From Pedobacter petrophilus (GTDB lineage: Bacteria; Bacteroidota; Bacteroidia; Sphingobacteriales; Sphingobacteriaceae): DNA of 64,000 bases. A program made the position numbers and the translations under genes. The stretch covers positions 16,197-80,196 of the forward strand of contig NZ_WKKH01000022.1 of NCBI RefSeq assembly GCF_009674725.1, given 5' to 3'. A model generated the notes under the pieces. It was given only the letters and a program-made list of their open reading frames with translations, was not told where the DNA came from and made no database searches. Shown piece by piece: positions 36,252 to 46,399 of the stretch; position 1 is the first letter of the stretch; each line of letters begins with the position of its first letter.

Positions 36252-37871
36252 CTATTGTCCATCTGTATTTCCCTCCGGATGATCTATTTCATACTTACAC
36301 TTCATCCCTTCTTCCGTCATAATCCAAACGCTGAAGTTATTGTTATCATGCTCACGATCGCCGCAGCCCCATGCCCAGGTGTTATTAATATAGTCGTATG
36401 CAACGTCCTTCAAAATTAATTTTGTACCTACAGGAACCTCCAGGTCTAACCGTACTTCCTGATTTCTCCAGATAGAACCTTTTTTCAACTGGAACCGCGG
36501 ACTGAAAACAATTACAGAATCTTTCAATGTATATGTGTAATTGATGTTTTGCGCATTTTGCAACGCACCTGGAAAAGTTTTACCCTGAGATTCATTTTTC
36601 TGAACAATTCTGCTTGCACCAGTTTCGCTTTTATTAATATTGATGCGGATGTTACTTGGAGTAACAAATGGCCCGTGTTCGAAATCTTCAACCACAATTT
36701 GATTCCTGTTATTCCTATCGATGTGGTAAGCAAGACTATCTTCTCTACTAAAATACTTACTCTTATCAATATCAATTGTATAGGTTTTGAAAGATTTTAA
36801 GTCGACAGTTTGCGTCAGCTCGGCATGTTGTTTAAATTCTGAAGAAATTTTTGCTGCCTGGTAACCAGCAGTGGCAACTCCAGCCAACCAGATAATTAAT
36901 AAAGCAAAGGAAAAGGTTTTATTAATGGCTTGTTTGTTAAATGCAACGCGGATCGAGAATAATACCAGCGCTAAAACCGGCACAAAAAATACGATAAATG
37001 CGCTGAAAAGTATTACGCCTCTATTGCCATCGTTGATAATGGAAAAAGGAAAAGAATCGTAAATACTTGAATCCCAAAAGCCCTGGAAAGCGGCGGCGGT
37101 AATGATCAGCACGAGCAAGCAAAATGCACCAAAAATGATAATTAAGCCCGCAATCACTTTAAAAATAACTTTTCCGCTTCCGGAGATAAATCTGCCCAGC
37201 CATTCAAAAAATTCACCGATAAACATACCGAAACGGGCGAATAACGGTTGCGCGTGCCTGTTTACTTCTCCTAAACGTTCCTTAACCGCTTGCAACTCTT
37301 CATCCAAATTTTTTTGAAATCCCTGTAAGTTTGCAGGCTCGCCTTTCATTTCCATTTTCTCTACACGCGATTTCGCCTTTGGCATAATGATCCACAAGAT
37401 CATATAAACCAGAATCCCGAAGCCCCCTAAAAAGGCCATTAATAAAACGGCAACCCTAATCCATTTCGCTTCTGTATTGAGAAAATGAGCAATTCCGGCG
37501 CAAACGCCGGCAACCACACGGTCGTCCATATCGCGGTACAATTTTTTCTCTGCATACTGGTGCTGATAATCGGGTTGAAATGCAGGTTCCTCATTGTTTT
37601 CTTCAATGGTATCAAAATCTTTTACACTCCCCATTTGCGCCACTACATGTTGTACATCGGCAGCATCAACCACTTGTTTTTTCTGTGCCTCCATTTGCTC
37701 AGTTAACAATTCTGCTATCCTGTTCTCAATGTCTGTAACAATCTCTAAATCGTCGGCATGGTTGGCGAAATAGAGTTTTACTTCATTTAGATAAGCTTTT
37801 AAAGTATCATAGGCACTTTCTTCGATGTGAATAATTGTATTTCCTATATTGATGATGATGGTCTTTTCCAT
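36252..37871 (-). CDS. PspC-domain membrane protein
   Basis: A 539-residue protein. Residues 1-85 form a helical N-terminal region common to Bacteroidota PspC proteins (MEKTIIINIGNTIIHIEE). The PspC domain is at about 110-172 (KLYRDMDDRVVAGVCAGIAH, then a membrane segment and IMPKAK). Three or four more membrane segments lie at 235-345, and a C-terminal strand-rich domain of about 190 residues should face outward. PspC-type proteins take part in envelope-stress sensing. The gene lies 12 bases downstream of a PadR regulator gene, and the two probably form one operon. Confidence 0.9.
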   Translation of the reverse strand: MEKTIIINIGNTIIHIEESAYDTLKAYLNEVKLYFANHADDLEIVTDIENRIAELLTEQMEAQKKQVVDAADVQHVVAQMGSVKDFDTIEENNEEPAFQPDYQHQYAEKKLYRDMDDRVVAGVCAGIAHFLNTEAKWIRVAVLLMAFLGGFGILVYMILWIIMPKAKSRVEKMEMKGEPANLQGFQKNLDEELQAVKERLGEVNRHAQPLFARFGMFIGEFFEWLGRFISGSGKVIFKVIAGLIIIFGAFCLLVLIITAAAFQGFWDSSIYDSFPFSIINDGNRGVILFSAFIVFFVPVLALVLFSIRVAFNKQAINKTFSFALLIIWLAGVATAGYQAAKISSEFKQHAELTQTVDLKSFKTYTIDIDKSKYFSREDSLAYHIDRNNRNQIVVEDFEHGPFVTPSNIRININKSETGASRIVQKNESQGKTFPGALQNAQNINYTYTLKDSVIVFSPRFQLKKGSIWRNQEVRLDLEVPVGTKLILKDVAYDYINNTWAWGCGDREHDNNNFSVWIMTEEGMKCKYEIDHPEGNTDGQ

Positions 37872-37883
37872 TTCTTTGTTGCG

Positions 37884-38228
37884 TTAAGAGGTTTTTGAAT
37901 CAGCGCCACTTTGCGATATGCCCACAGCATAAGCAAGTTCTTGCCAGGTTTGATCTAGTTTGGATAAAATTTGCCGACCAACTTCAGTTAAAGTATAATA
38001 TTTTCTTGGCGGACCTGAGGTAGATTCTACCCAGTTGTAGCTTAATAAACCATTGTTTTTAAGCCTGGTTAATAATGGGTAAAGTGTGCCCTCCACAACC
38101 AACAATTTTGCCGAGCGTAATTCAGCAATAATATCGGAAGCGTAAATCTCTCCCCGAGATATAATTGATAAAACACAGTATTCCAGAATTCCCTTCCGCA
38201 TTTGCGTTTGCGTATTTTCTGCTATCAT
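37884..38228 (-). CDS. PadR-family transcriptional regulator
   Basis: A 114-residue winged-helix regulator. The core YCVLSIISRGEIYASDII, VVEGTLYPLLTRLKNNGLL (recognition helix) and YYTLTEVGRQIL match the PadR family, with only a short C-terminal helix. It is the first gene of the padR-pspC unit. An AT-rich region upstream contains TACTAnnnAATACATAGTA-like symmetry near 38255-38272 that could be its own operator, since PadR proteins often self-regulate. Confidence 0.93.
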   Translation of the reverse strand: MIAENTQTQMRKGILEYCVLSIISRGEIYASDIIAELRSAKLLVVEGTLYPLLTRLKNNGLLSYNWVESTSGPPRKYYTLTEVGRQILSKLDQTWQELAYAVGISQSGADSKTS

Positions 38229-38697
38229 AATACAAAGATATATGTTTTATCTTGTACTATGCAATACATAGTACTAAATTAAATTAAAAATAACCTATAA
38301 ACAATTGATTGACAGTACATTATTTTTATTTTAAAAATTTACAAAGATAATTTGAATGGAAATTTTAGCAGTATCGAAGCATTTTTCACCTCAATAACTG
38401 GCGAAATTTATATTTGATTTTGACGTTTACCTACACGTTTCAGCGGCTAAATTGATCAGATCTCAGGTTAAAAAAATCGGTTTTCCTTTCGGATATCGGA
38501 AGGATTGTTAATTTTTAAAACAGAAAAAGAAGCAGAAAGTGAAATGAAAGGCAACCAGATGATCTTACATAGATTAATATTTCGGGGGATGAAAAAGCGG
38601 TAAAATCAAGAGGTTGTGGTTTTAACAGAAAGCAATACTATATAATCACCATAGATTTAATATATTTTGATAATTTTGCAATTCTTTAACTTGTTTC
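38229..38697. other. Intergenic region between padR and the permease gene
   Basis: A 469-base AT-rich spacer between divergent genes. It holds the symmetric ATACATAGTA area near 38260 and a near-palindrome around GGATATCGG at 38493-38505, plus the promoter element listed at 38671. No coding potential or RNA gene was recognised. Confidence 0.5.
38671..38678 (+). promoter_or_regulatory. Bacteroidota -7 promoter element TAATTTTG
   Basis: It matches TAnnTTTG and is 19 bases before the permease ATG, implying a short leader. The -33 element is not clear. Confidence 0.45.
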
Positions 38698-40152
38698 ATG
38701 AAAAAATCAATAGCCAGCATCGTTGCTGAGGCGAATCAAAGCGGTGAGGGTACGCTCAAAAGAACTTTAGGACCTGTTAATCTAATTTTAATTGGTGTTG
38801 GCTTAACGCTTGGTGCAGGTTTATTTTCCATTACCGGGTTGGCGGCTGCCAATCATTCTGGTCCGGCGGTAACACTTTCTTTTGTAATTGCAGCACTGGG
38901 TTGTGGTTTCGCGGCACTTTGTTATGCAGAATTTGCTTCGATGATTCCGGTTGCAGGTAGTGCATATACCTACTCTTATGCTACTATGGGAGAACTTTTC
39001 GCCTGGATTATCGGCTGGGATTTAGTGTTGGAATATTCCGTTGGCTGTGCAACAGTGGCGATTAGCTGGTCGCAATATTTAACCAGATTTCTAAGCAGTC
39101 TGGGCATATTTTTACCCCCACAACTTACCCTCTCTCCTTTCGAGACTGCAAAACTTGCAGATGGATCAACTGTAAACGGAATTGTAAATATCCCTGCAGC
39201 ATTGGTGGTGGTTTTAATGACCGCTATCTTAATTCGCGGCACTAAAGGATCAGCAATTGTAAATGGCATCATTGTATTTTTAAAAGTTGGCGTAGTGCTG
39301 GTTTTCATCGCCTTAGGCTGGCAATATATAGACCCAGCTAACTATCATCCATATATTCCGGAAAATACGGGTACTTTTGGCCAGTTTGGCTGGAGTGGGG
39401 TATTGCGTGGCGCCGGACTCGTATTCTTTGTATTTATCGGTTTTGATGCTGTTGCTGCCTCTGCTCAGGAAACCAAAAATCCGGGCAGGGATTTACCTAT
39501 CGGAATTATTGGTTCTTTAGTGGTTTGTACCGTGCTTTTTGGCTTATTCGGCCACGTAATGACTGGCTTGGCAAACTATAAAGAGTTTGCAAATAGTGGC
39601 GCGCCGGTGGCCATCGCAATTGAAAAAACGCCATATGCCTGGTTAAGTCAGGCGATTATACTGGCCATTTTAATTGGCTATACTTCTGTGATTCTGATCG
39701 ATTTAATGGCGCAGTCGCGGATGTTTTATTCAATCAGTAAAGATGGATTATTGCCCAAAATGTTTTCTGATGTGCACAGTAAATTCAAAACACCCTGGAA
39801 ATCAAATATCATTCTCTGTATTTTCATCGGGCTTTTTGCCGCATTTGTACCGATGAATGTAGTAGGAGAAATGACGAGTATCGGAACATTGCTTGCCTTC
39901 TTAATGGTATGTGTTGGGATTTTAATTTTAAGAAAAACCAACCCGGAAGCGAAGCGGCCGTTTAGGGTTCCGTTTGTGCCTCTGATTCCAATTCTTGGGA
40001 CATTAACGTGTATTGCCATGATGGTATTTCTACCCTGGGAAACCTGGTTGCGGTTAGGCGTTTGGCTGGTAATTGGCCTGGTAATATACTTTTGGTATGG
40101 TAAAAAGCATAGCAAACTGAATGTTGAATCTGAAAAAAAAGGAGAATTTTAA
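38698..40152 (+). CDS. APC-family amino-acid permease (cationic transporter-like)
   Basis: A 484-residue inner-membrane transporter with about 12-13 hydrophobic segments. The family opening is clear: GPVNLILIGVGLTLGAGLFS contains the GxGIG-type helix-1 motif, followed by AGPAVTLSFVIAALGC-like and the YAEFASMIPVAGSAYTYSYA block. The cytoplasmic FIGFDAVAASAQETKNPGRD motif is also typical of the cationic amino-acid transporter branch (YfnA/CAT-like). It imports or exchanges amino acids; the specificity is unknown. It is monocistronic. Confidence 0.92.
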   Translation: MKKSIASIVAEANQSGEGTLKRTLGPVNLILIGVGLTLGAGLFSITGLAAANHSGPAVTLSFVIAALGCGFAALCYAEFASMIPVAGSAYTYSYATMGELFAWIIGWDLVLEYSVGCATVAISWSQYLTRFLSSLGIFLPPQLTLSPFETAKLADGSTVNGIVNIPAALVVVLMTAILIRGTKGSAIVNGIIVFLKVGVVLVFIALGWQYIDPANYHPYIPENTGTFGQFGWSGVLRGAGLVFFVFIGFDAVAASAQETKNPGRDLPIGIIGSLVVCTVLFGLFGHVMTGLANYKEFANSGAPVAIAIEKTPYAWLSQAIILAILIGYTSVILIDLMAQSRMFYSISKDGLLPKMFSDVHSKFKTPWKSNIILCIFIGLFAAFVPMNVVGEMTSIGTLLAFLMVCVGILILRKTNPEAKRPFRVPFVPLIPILGTLTCIAMMVFLPWETWLRLGVWLVIGLVIYFWYGKKHSKLNVESEKKGEF

Positions 40153-40670
40153 AAAGCACTGAACTAATTCGGTATCGCGATCCCGCTAATAAGGTTTAAA
40201 GATTTCTCGGCCGCACTCGAAATGACGGGACCTCCGGCATGGTGTTTTTTTTTGTTTTCGTTGCACTCACAGCATAACGATCCCTATTGCAAAAACCGTG
40301 TTGTTCAGGGTATTTAGGATCATGCAGAACGCAGTAGAGAATTTCAACAGAAGCATTTAATAAAATCTACTCCTACACTCTTTTAAAAGTGCTGAACTAA
40401 ATTCGGCATGACGACCGTGTTTGCAATATTCAAACGTTTACAGGCTCTAACCAAACGACTAACGAAGTAATACTAAAACGTTATTCCATAAAATCAGACA
40501 AAATTTATTCCCCCAATGAGTCATGATTTCAAATTAATTTTACGGGAACGATTGCACAGTTTTGAAAGATATTATAGTTAGGAATTGAAATGGGTTGGCT
40601 AAATTGTAAATAAGTAACCAAATATAGTAGTCATCCCAAATGGCTATTTTCAATTTTTAACCAAATAACC
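40153..40670. repeat. 518-base spacer with dispersed repeat fragments
   Basis: It contains AGATTTCTCGG...CTCGAAATGACGG (40200-40228), a common bacterial intergenic repeat type, and two related pieces with ACTGAACTAATTCGGTAT (about 40158) and GCTGAACTAAATTCGGCATG (about 40392), relatives of the dyads near 29500. The last 170 bases, which must contain the susC promoter, show no site I trust. No gene was seen. Confidence 0.55.
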
Positions 40671-43600
40671 ATGAAAAAAACATTACTTTTTTTCGCCATT
40701 TCCCTATTGTTTAACACTATTTTGCTGGCTCAAAACCAGAGAATTTCAGGTAAAGTAATAGATGAAAAAGGCGAAACACTCATTGGCGTATCAGTCAAAG
40801 TCAAAGGTGCAGCAATTGGCGGCTCCACAGATGTAAATGGTACCTTTTCGTTCGATGCGCCGCCCAATTCCACATTAGTTTTTTCTTTTGTAGGCTACAA
40901 CAATAAAGAAGTAGCCCTCGGCGGACAAAAAACACTTACCGTTACCCTCACAGAATCCGCAAGTCAGTTGAATGAATTAGTGGTGGTTGGGTACGGAACG
41001 CAGAGAAAATCGCAGGTTGCTACTGCGGTAGGTAGCGTACAAGGTGATGCCATTGCCGAGCGTGGAACAGTAAGCGCATTACAAGCCGTTCAGGGACAAG
41101 TTGCCGGGGTTGATATTTCGGCAGGATCTGGGCGCGCAGGCGCGAGCTTCAATGTCCAAATCCGGGGGCAAAATTCCCTGGCCGGTGGTCAACCGCTATT
41201 TGTAGTGGATGGTGTAATCGTATCAGATATTAACTTCCTAAATCCGCAGGATATTGCCAAAATGGATGTGTTAAAAGATGCCGCATCTACCGCGATCTAT
41301 GGATCAAGGGGATCAAACGGTGTTGTTTTGGTAACCACAAAGAATGGTGCAACCAACAAAAGCAGCGGCGCAACAATTTCTTACGATGGCTATGTTGGCG
41401 TTCGTAAAGTGGCCAGAATGCCTGATTTTATGACTGGCGAAGAATGGTGGGAATACAGGCAAAACACTTTCATTTCACCAGAAATTATCGCCGGCAGAAC
41501 ATTCAACAATACCATCGGTAGTTTAGATAACCCAACGGTATTGCAAACGGTGGCTAACCATGATTATACCGACTGGAAAGACCTTGTAATCCAGGATGGA
41601 ATCCAGGCCAACCATTGGGTAACGGCATCTGGCCGGAGTAGCAATAACGACATTCAATACCTCATTGGTGCAGGTTATCAAAATGAAAAAGGTAATTTCT
41701 TACAGGATAATTTAAGCCGGTATAATTTTAAAATTAATGTTGACGGGAAGATAAACAAGAGTTTTTCTGCAGGAATGAGCATTAACTTTTCATTTACAGA
41801 AACGGAACGGGGAAGTGATGATGCCGTGAGAAATGGTTTTAATATGGCGCCCATTTTCAAACCCTATGACGCTAACGGAAACCTCGTTTTCAGACCAGGC
41901 CAGATTCAAGTTCCGGGATCATCCGTTGTATCCAGTTTCACAAGTGTTGTAAATCCGCTTTTAGAGATTACCAATTCGCAAAATAATACAAGAAGACATT
42001 TTGGTGTCGGGAATGTTTACCTGCAATATGCACCTGCCAGCTGGATAGATGTGAGATCTACTTTTTCTCCAAGTGTAAACTTTGTTAGAAACGGCAGGTA
42101 TTGGGGTTCTCTAACAGGCGTTGGAGATGGCTTATTACCTGATGCACAACGTGTCAATCAGCAATCGCAATCGTACATTTTTGATAATGTGGTTAATATC
42201 CGTAAGAAAATAAAAGAGCATAATTTCGCCTTTACAGGTTTGTATAGTATGCAAAAAGATAGATTTGAGAGCGATACTACGAAAGTAAATGACTTACCTT
42301 TCAACTCTTCTTTCTACAATTTGGGCTCGTCAAATAACAGACAATTATCTTCCAGTAATTTCAATCAGTTCTCTATCCTGTCATTCCTGGCCCGGGTAAA
42401 TTACTCGTTCAAAGACAAGTATTTTGTAACGTTGGCTAACCGTTGGGATGGTTCATCTAAACTGGCTGAAGGCAATAAATGGTCTTCATTCCCATCAGCA
42501 GCAATTGCGTGGCAGATATCAAGAGAGTCTTTTATGCAAAATGCAACCTTCGTATCTGATTTAAAGCTGAGGTTTAGTGCGGGCGTCGCCGGAAATAATA
42601 ACAACATCAGGCCATATGAAACGCAAATGAACTTAAGTTCTCCAACTTATTATGATTTCGGCGGAACACCTGCCTTAGGATATTCACCTAGCAGGCTCCC
42701 CAATTCATCGCTCACCTGGGAAAGAACCCGTGAATTCGATTTGGGTGTAGATTTTGGCTTCTTAAAAAACAGAATTTCAGGATCCATCGATTTGTATGAT
42801 AAACTCTCCGAAGGTTTATTATTGAACCGGGATTTACCTTTGGAGACAGGTTATACCTCCATCAAAGATAACGTAGGATCAGTAAGCAATAAAGGGATCG
42901 AAGTTTCATTGAGAACAGTGAACGTTTCTACTCCGGATTTTACCTGGTCAACCTCGTTCACCTTCGCCAGAAACAAAAATGCCATTATCGATTTATTAGA
43001 TAAAAAACAAGATTTAATAGGGAATTCCTGGTTTATTGGCCAACCAATTAATGTAAATTATATTTATGTTTTTGATGGTATCTGGCAGGAAAGTGAACGT
43101 GCACAGGCGTTAACTTATGGTCAGCTTCCTGGTCAGGCAAAGGTTAAAGATTTAAACAGTGATGGAAAAATCAGCAGCACCAATGACAGGGCGATTATTG
43201 GCCAGAAAGATCCGAAATGGACGGGCGGTTTCTCTACGCAGTTTACTTATAAAGCTTTTGATTTGTCGGCATCGCTATTTGCGAGACAAGGCATGCAGGT
43301 TTACAGTGCGTTTCACAGTGTTTTCGCCCGTTACAATGATCGTGGCACAAACAAAATCTACAACGATTATTACATGCCTGCAAATGCAGTAACGCAGGGA
43401 AGAAGCTCGAATTCCTACCCGCAACCAAATAACATTGGCCCGTATTGGGATGGCGTTGCAGGAGTTGGGTATTACAAAGATGTTTCATTTGTTAAGATTC
43501 AAAACATCTCACTCGGTTATACCTTACCAAGCAAGCTGATTGAGAAACTTAAAATAAAAAGTTTGCGGGTGTATGCCAATGTTCTAAATCCAGTTGTCTG

Positions 43601-43748
43601 GACAAATTATGATGGTTTTGACCCGGAAAGTGCAAGTGGCATCGATCCTTCCATCACGTTAGAACAAACAAACACAACTGTAGGAAACATCAACAATACG
43701 GGTCCGAGTACCATTACTTACCAACTTGGCATTAACCTGAAATTTTAA
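40671..43748 (+). CDS. SusC/RagA-family TonB-linked outer-membrane protein
   Basis: A 1025-residue importer with signal peptide (about 1-20, ending LLAQ), carboxypeptidase-like domain (residues 23-95, ISGKVIDEKGETLIGVSVKV), a TonB-box-like NELVVVGYGTQRKSQV at the start of the plug, a plug with YGSRGSNGVVLVTTK, and a barrel ending YQLGINLKF. It is the first gene of a susC-susD pair (11-base gap). There is no riboswitch or regulator gene nearby, and no enzyme gene that would name the glycan. The arabinan genes 7 kb upstream are not obviously linked. Confidence 0.94.
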   Translation: MKKTLLFFAISLLFNTILLAQNQRISGKVIDEKGETLIGVSVKVKGAAIGGSTDVNGTFSFDAPPNSTLVFSFVGYNNKEVALGGQKTLTVTLTESASQLNELVVVGYGTQRKSQVATAVGSVQGDAIAERGTVSALQAVQGQVAGVDISAGSGRAGASFNVQIRGQNSLAGGQPLFVVDGVIVSDINFLNPQDIAKMDVLKDAASTAIYGSRGSNGVVLVTTKNGATNKSSGATISYDGYVGVRKVARMPDFMTGEEWWEYRQNTFISPEIIAGRTFNNTIGSLDNPTVLQTVANHDYTDWKDLVIQDGIQANHWVTASGRSSNNDIQYLIGAGYQNEKGNFLQDNLSRYNFKINVDGKINKSFSAGMSINFSFTETERGSDDAVRNGFNMAPIFKPYDANGNLVFRPGQIQVPGSSVVSSFTSVVNPLLEITNSQNNTRRHFGVGNVYLQYAPASWIDVRSTFSPSVNFVRNGRYWGSLTGVGDGLLPDAQRVNQQSQSYIFDNVVNIRKKIKEHNFAFTGLYSMQKDRFESDTTKVNDLPFNSSFYNLGSSNNRQLSSSNFNQFSILSFLARVNYSFKDKYFVTLANRWDGSSKLAEGNKWSSFPSAAIAWQISRESFMQNATFVSDLKLRFSAGVAGNNNNIRPYETQMNLSSPTYYDFGGTPALGYSPSRLPNSSLTWERTREFDLGVDFGFLKNRISGSIDLYDKLSEGLLLNRDLPLETGYTSIKDNVGSVSNKGIEVSLRTVNVSTPDFTWSTSFTFARNKNAIIDLLDKKQDLIGNSWFIGQPINVNYIYVFDGIWQESERAQALTYGQLPGQAKVKDLNSDGKISSTNDRAIIGQKDPKWTGGFSTQFTYKAFDLSASLFARQGMQVYSAFHSVFARYNDRGTNKIYNDYYMPANAVTQGRSSNSYPQPNNIGPYWDGVAGVGYYKDVSFVKIQNISLGYTLPSKLIEKLKIKSLRVYANVLNPVVWTNYDGFDPESASGIDPSITLEQTNTTVGNINNTGPSTITYQLGINLKF

Positions 43749-43759
43749 ATAAAGGTATC

Positions 43760-45418
43760 ATGAAAAAGCAAATTATACTATCCCTTCTCATTCTTGCCTG
43801 CTCGTTTACGGGATGTAAGAAGTTTTTAGAAGAAGAAAATAAATCCAATATTGTATCCAACGAATATTATGCAACTGCAGAGGGATATGAAAAATTAATT
43901 AATTCTACTTATGCTACGTTACGGCGCGTTTACAGTTCACCATATGTGTTCTGTGCAGGTACGGATATGTATGTAGAAGGAAGAGATGCGCAACCTGTAG
44001 GCATTAGTGAATATCAAAATTTAAACCCTGATAATGCAGAGGTGACCGCATTTTACACCAATACTTATTCTTCTATTCAGCTTTGCAATACGGCGCTTTA
44101 TTTCAATAGCAATACGGCGGCTAGTGCTACCTTGCCAATCAGAAAGGGTGAAGTACAATTTATCCGGGCGTATTATTACTTTTTACTGGTACAATCTTTC
44201 GGTGGGGTAAGTTTGGTAACTGATCGTTTTGATTCGCCAGTTGAGCAATTTAAGCGGAATACTGCTCAGGAAACTTACGATTTCATCATTAAGGAAATGA
44301 ATGAGGCACTTACCTTGGTTCCGGAAACGACTACAGATTTTGGCCGTGTAACTAAAAGAGCCGTTCGCCACTTTCTTGCAAAAGTATATTTAACCAGGGG
44401 ATATGAATCTTTTGGTTCTGCACAGGATTTTGCTACTGCAGCTACCTTTGCAGATGCAGCAATTGCCGGAAGAACGTTAACCACTTCTTTTGAAAACCTG
44501 TTTTACCCCGGCAATGAGAAAGACCAGGAGATAATCTTTTCTGTTCAGTTCGATGCCGCTTCGTTGCCTACTGCAACCACGGGTGGTAACACCCAGGCAG
44601 CATTTTTCGGCCCTTACCAGGGTGGATCTGGTGGTGCGCAAGGTTACCCTTACCGGGCATTCGTGTTGGTACCAACACTTTATACCTTTAATACTTTTAC
44701 CGAAAATGATGCCCGGTTTGATGCCACTTTTATGATCAACCTGTATCAACGTTATTATGATTACTACGATAGAAGTGCAGAACGGGCAAACCTGAACATC
44801 AGATTTTATTATAAACCCAAATGGGATACTACAACCGATGCGGCATGGCGCGCGGCAGATCCTACACATAGGGCAACCACCACCATCATCCCCTATTCCA
44901 ATGCATGGCAAGCTTCCCGAAGTACTGTATTAGATAATGCAACACCATCAGTGAAGAAATTTGACGATCCAAAATCACAGTTTGGAGGTGCAACGAGTAC
45001 CCGCGATTTATTTTTAGCCAGATTAGGCGAAACTTATTTGATTGCAGCGGAAGCTTATCTAAAGTCTGGAAATCTCTCCCTGGCAACAGACCGAATAAAC
45101 GAAGTAAGAAGAAGGGCAGCTAAACCTGGAAAAACCGCTGAAATGACTATTACCGCTGCCAATGTGAACATCGATTTTATTCTTGATGAACGGGCAAGAG
45201 AATTGGTAGGCGAGTATGAAAGGTGGTTCGACTTAAAAAGAACCGGAACCCTTGTGGAAAGAACGAGACTCTATAACCGCGACATTAAAACCAATTGGTT
45301 TGATAAGGGTATTAATCCCTTTGCTGGCGCTGGTGGACAGCTGAAATTATTAAGACCCATCCCAAGCAGGGCAATCGACCTTAATGGTGGCCCTTTTGCA
45401 CAAAACCCTGGTTACTAA
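43760..45418 (+). CDS. SusD/RagB-family nutrient-binding lipoprotein
   Basis: A 552-residue surface lipoprotein with lipobox SFTGC (Cys19) and typical SusD features: an N-terminal NIVSNEYYATAEGYEKLINSTY-like stretch, RAYYYFLLVQSFGGV (the Gly-Gly/pocket region), the TPR helices (RAVRHFLAKVYLTRGYE), and the C-terminal RxYNxxP-like block FILDERARELVGEYERWFDLKR. It binds the ligand and caps the preceding SusC pore. It ends the operon, followed by a strong terminator. Confidence 0.94.
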   Translation: MKKQIILSLLILACSFTGCKKFLEEENKSNIVSNEYYATAEGYEKLINSTYATLRRVYSSPYVFCAGTDMYVEGRDAQPVGISEYQNLNPDNAEVTAFYTNTYSSIQLCNTALYFNSNTAASATLPIRKGEVQFIRAYYYFLLVQSFGGVSLVTDRFDSPVEQFKRNTAQETYDFIIKEMNEALTLVPETTTDFGRVTKRAVRHFLAKVYLTRGYESFGSAQDFATAATFADAAIAGRTLTTSFENLFYPGNEKDQEIIFSVQFDAASLPTATTGGNTQAAFFGPYQGGSGGAQGYPYRAFVLVPTLYTFNTFTENDARFDATFMINLYQRYYDYYDRSAERANLNIRFYYKPKWDTTTDAAWRAADPTHRATTTIIPYSNAWQASRSTVLDNATPSVKKFDDPKSQFGGATSTRDLFLARLGETYLIAAEAYLKSGNLSLATDRINEVRRRAAKPGKTAEMTITAANVNIDFILDERARELVGEYERWFDLKRTGTLVERTRLYNRDIKTNWFDKGINPFAGAGGQLKLLRPIPSRAIDLNGGPFAQNPGY

Positions 45419-45432
45419 ACCTTTCAACAATA

Positions 45433-45466
45433 AAGCATTAACCTGAAAAATTTCAGGTTAATGCTT
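45433..45466. terminator. Perfect 16-bp hairpin after susD
   Basis: AAGCATTAACCTGAAA and TTTCAGGTTAATGCTT flank a 2-nt centre. It lies 15 bases after the SusD stop codon and between convergent genes, so it can end transcription from both sides. On the plus strand it is followed by CTTATGTTTT. Confidence 0.85.
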
Positions 45467-45566
45467 CTTATGTTTTACCGGAACTACTTTTAACTTACTA
45501 CGAAACAACTACATCCAAAATAAAGATATGCACCATAATCTATACACCTTTATTGGCTTGAAACCA

Positions 45567-46328
45567 CTAAAAACGATACTTTATGGTGTTAAAGTCTGTT
45601 AACCCAAATCCTAATTGCACATCAAAATCCTGGTGCTGAGAAACTTCCGAACGGGCATAAAGTGCTTTTAAAGTTACCTGCTCTCCTGTTGATAATATTA
45701 CGTTTTCCAGAATACCATTCTTATGTGCGATTTCTACAATTTTTTCTTCAATAATCTTTATTGATTTAGCGGTTAACTTTTCAGTTTGTGCTGCTGTTAA
45801 CTGAGACTTTCCGTTGGTTAGCAGCGTTAGATCGCTATTCCATAAGCTGATTGTCTTGGCCATTTCGTAGGCATGATCGCCATTCATCATTAACCCAACC
45901 TTTTCATTTTTCACTTCATAACCATGGCAATACGGACAGTGGATAATGGTAATTCCCCAGCATTCTGCAAAACCTTTAATATTTGGAAGTGTATCCTTCA
46001 GCCCCGTGGCCATTAAGATTTTCCTGGATGAAAAGGCTTCTCCAGTTCCCAGTACTACCTCAAAGCCATCCATTACTTTCCTTGCCTGATTAATATAACC
46101 ATCCATAAATTTTATGGTAGGATACTTAAGAACCTCTGCTTTTGCCTTTGCTGAAATATCAGCAGGCTTATCGCCGTCGTGAGTAAGAAAATTATGTGAA
46201 TGTGGGGTTTGCCTGTTGCAGGGCTTGCCCGAATCTACAATAAGCACCTTTCTGGTTGCTCTACCTAATGCCAAAGCCGCAGACAACCCCGCGTAACTTC
46301 CGCCAATTATGATTACATCAAAATCCAT
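45567..46328 (-). pseudogene. NAD(P)/FAD-dependent oxidoreductase (thioredoxin-reductase-like), C-terminally truncated
   Basis: 253 residues begin with a good FAD-binding motif (VIIIGGSYAGLSAALALGRA), a CPYCHGYE motif like that of TrxB-type relatives, and VGLMMNGDHAYEMAKT in the NAD domain. The protein stops after LGFGLTDFNTIKYRF, where relatives of about 300 residues continue to a second FAD motif of the ANGDN/CGD type and a final helix. After the stop, minus-strand reading still gives a WFQANKGV-like piece that resembles the expected continuation, followed by another stop. The C-terminal FAD contact is missing, so the product is probably inactive. I call it a decayed gene, but a sequencing frameshift is possible. 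Confidence 0.6.
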
Positions 46329-46399
46329 ATCTAATTTTTAATCAAAAATCGAAATAGAATTCATTAAACGCAATAAAGTTGCATTATTTAATTGTCATA

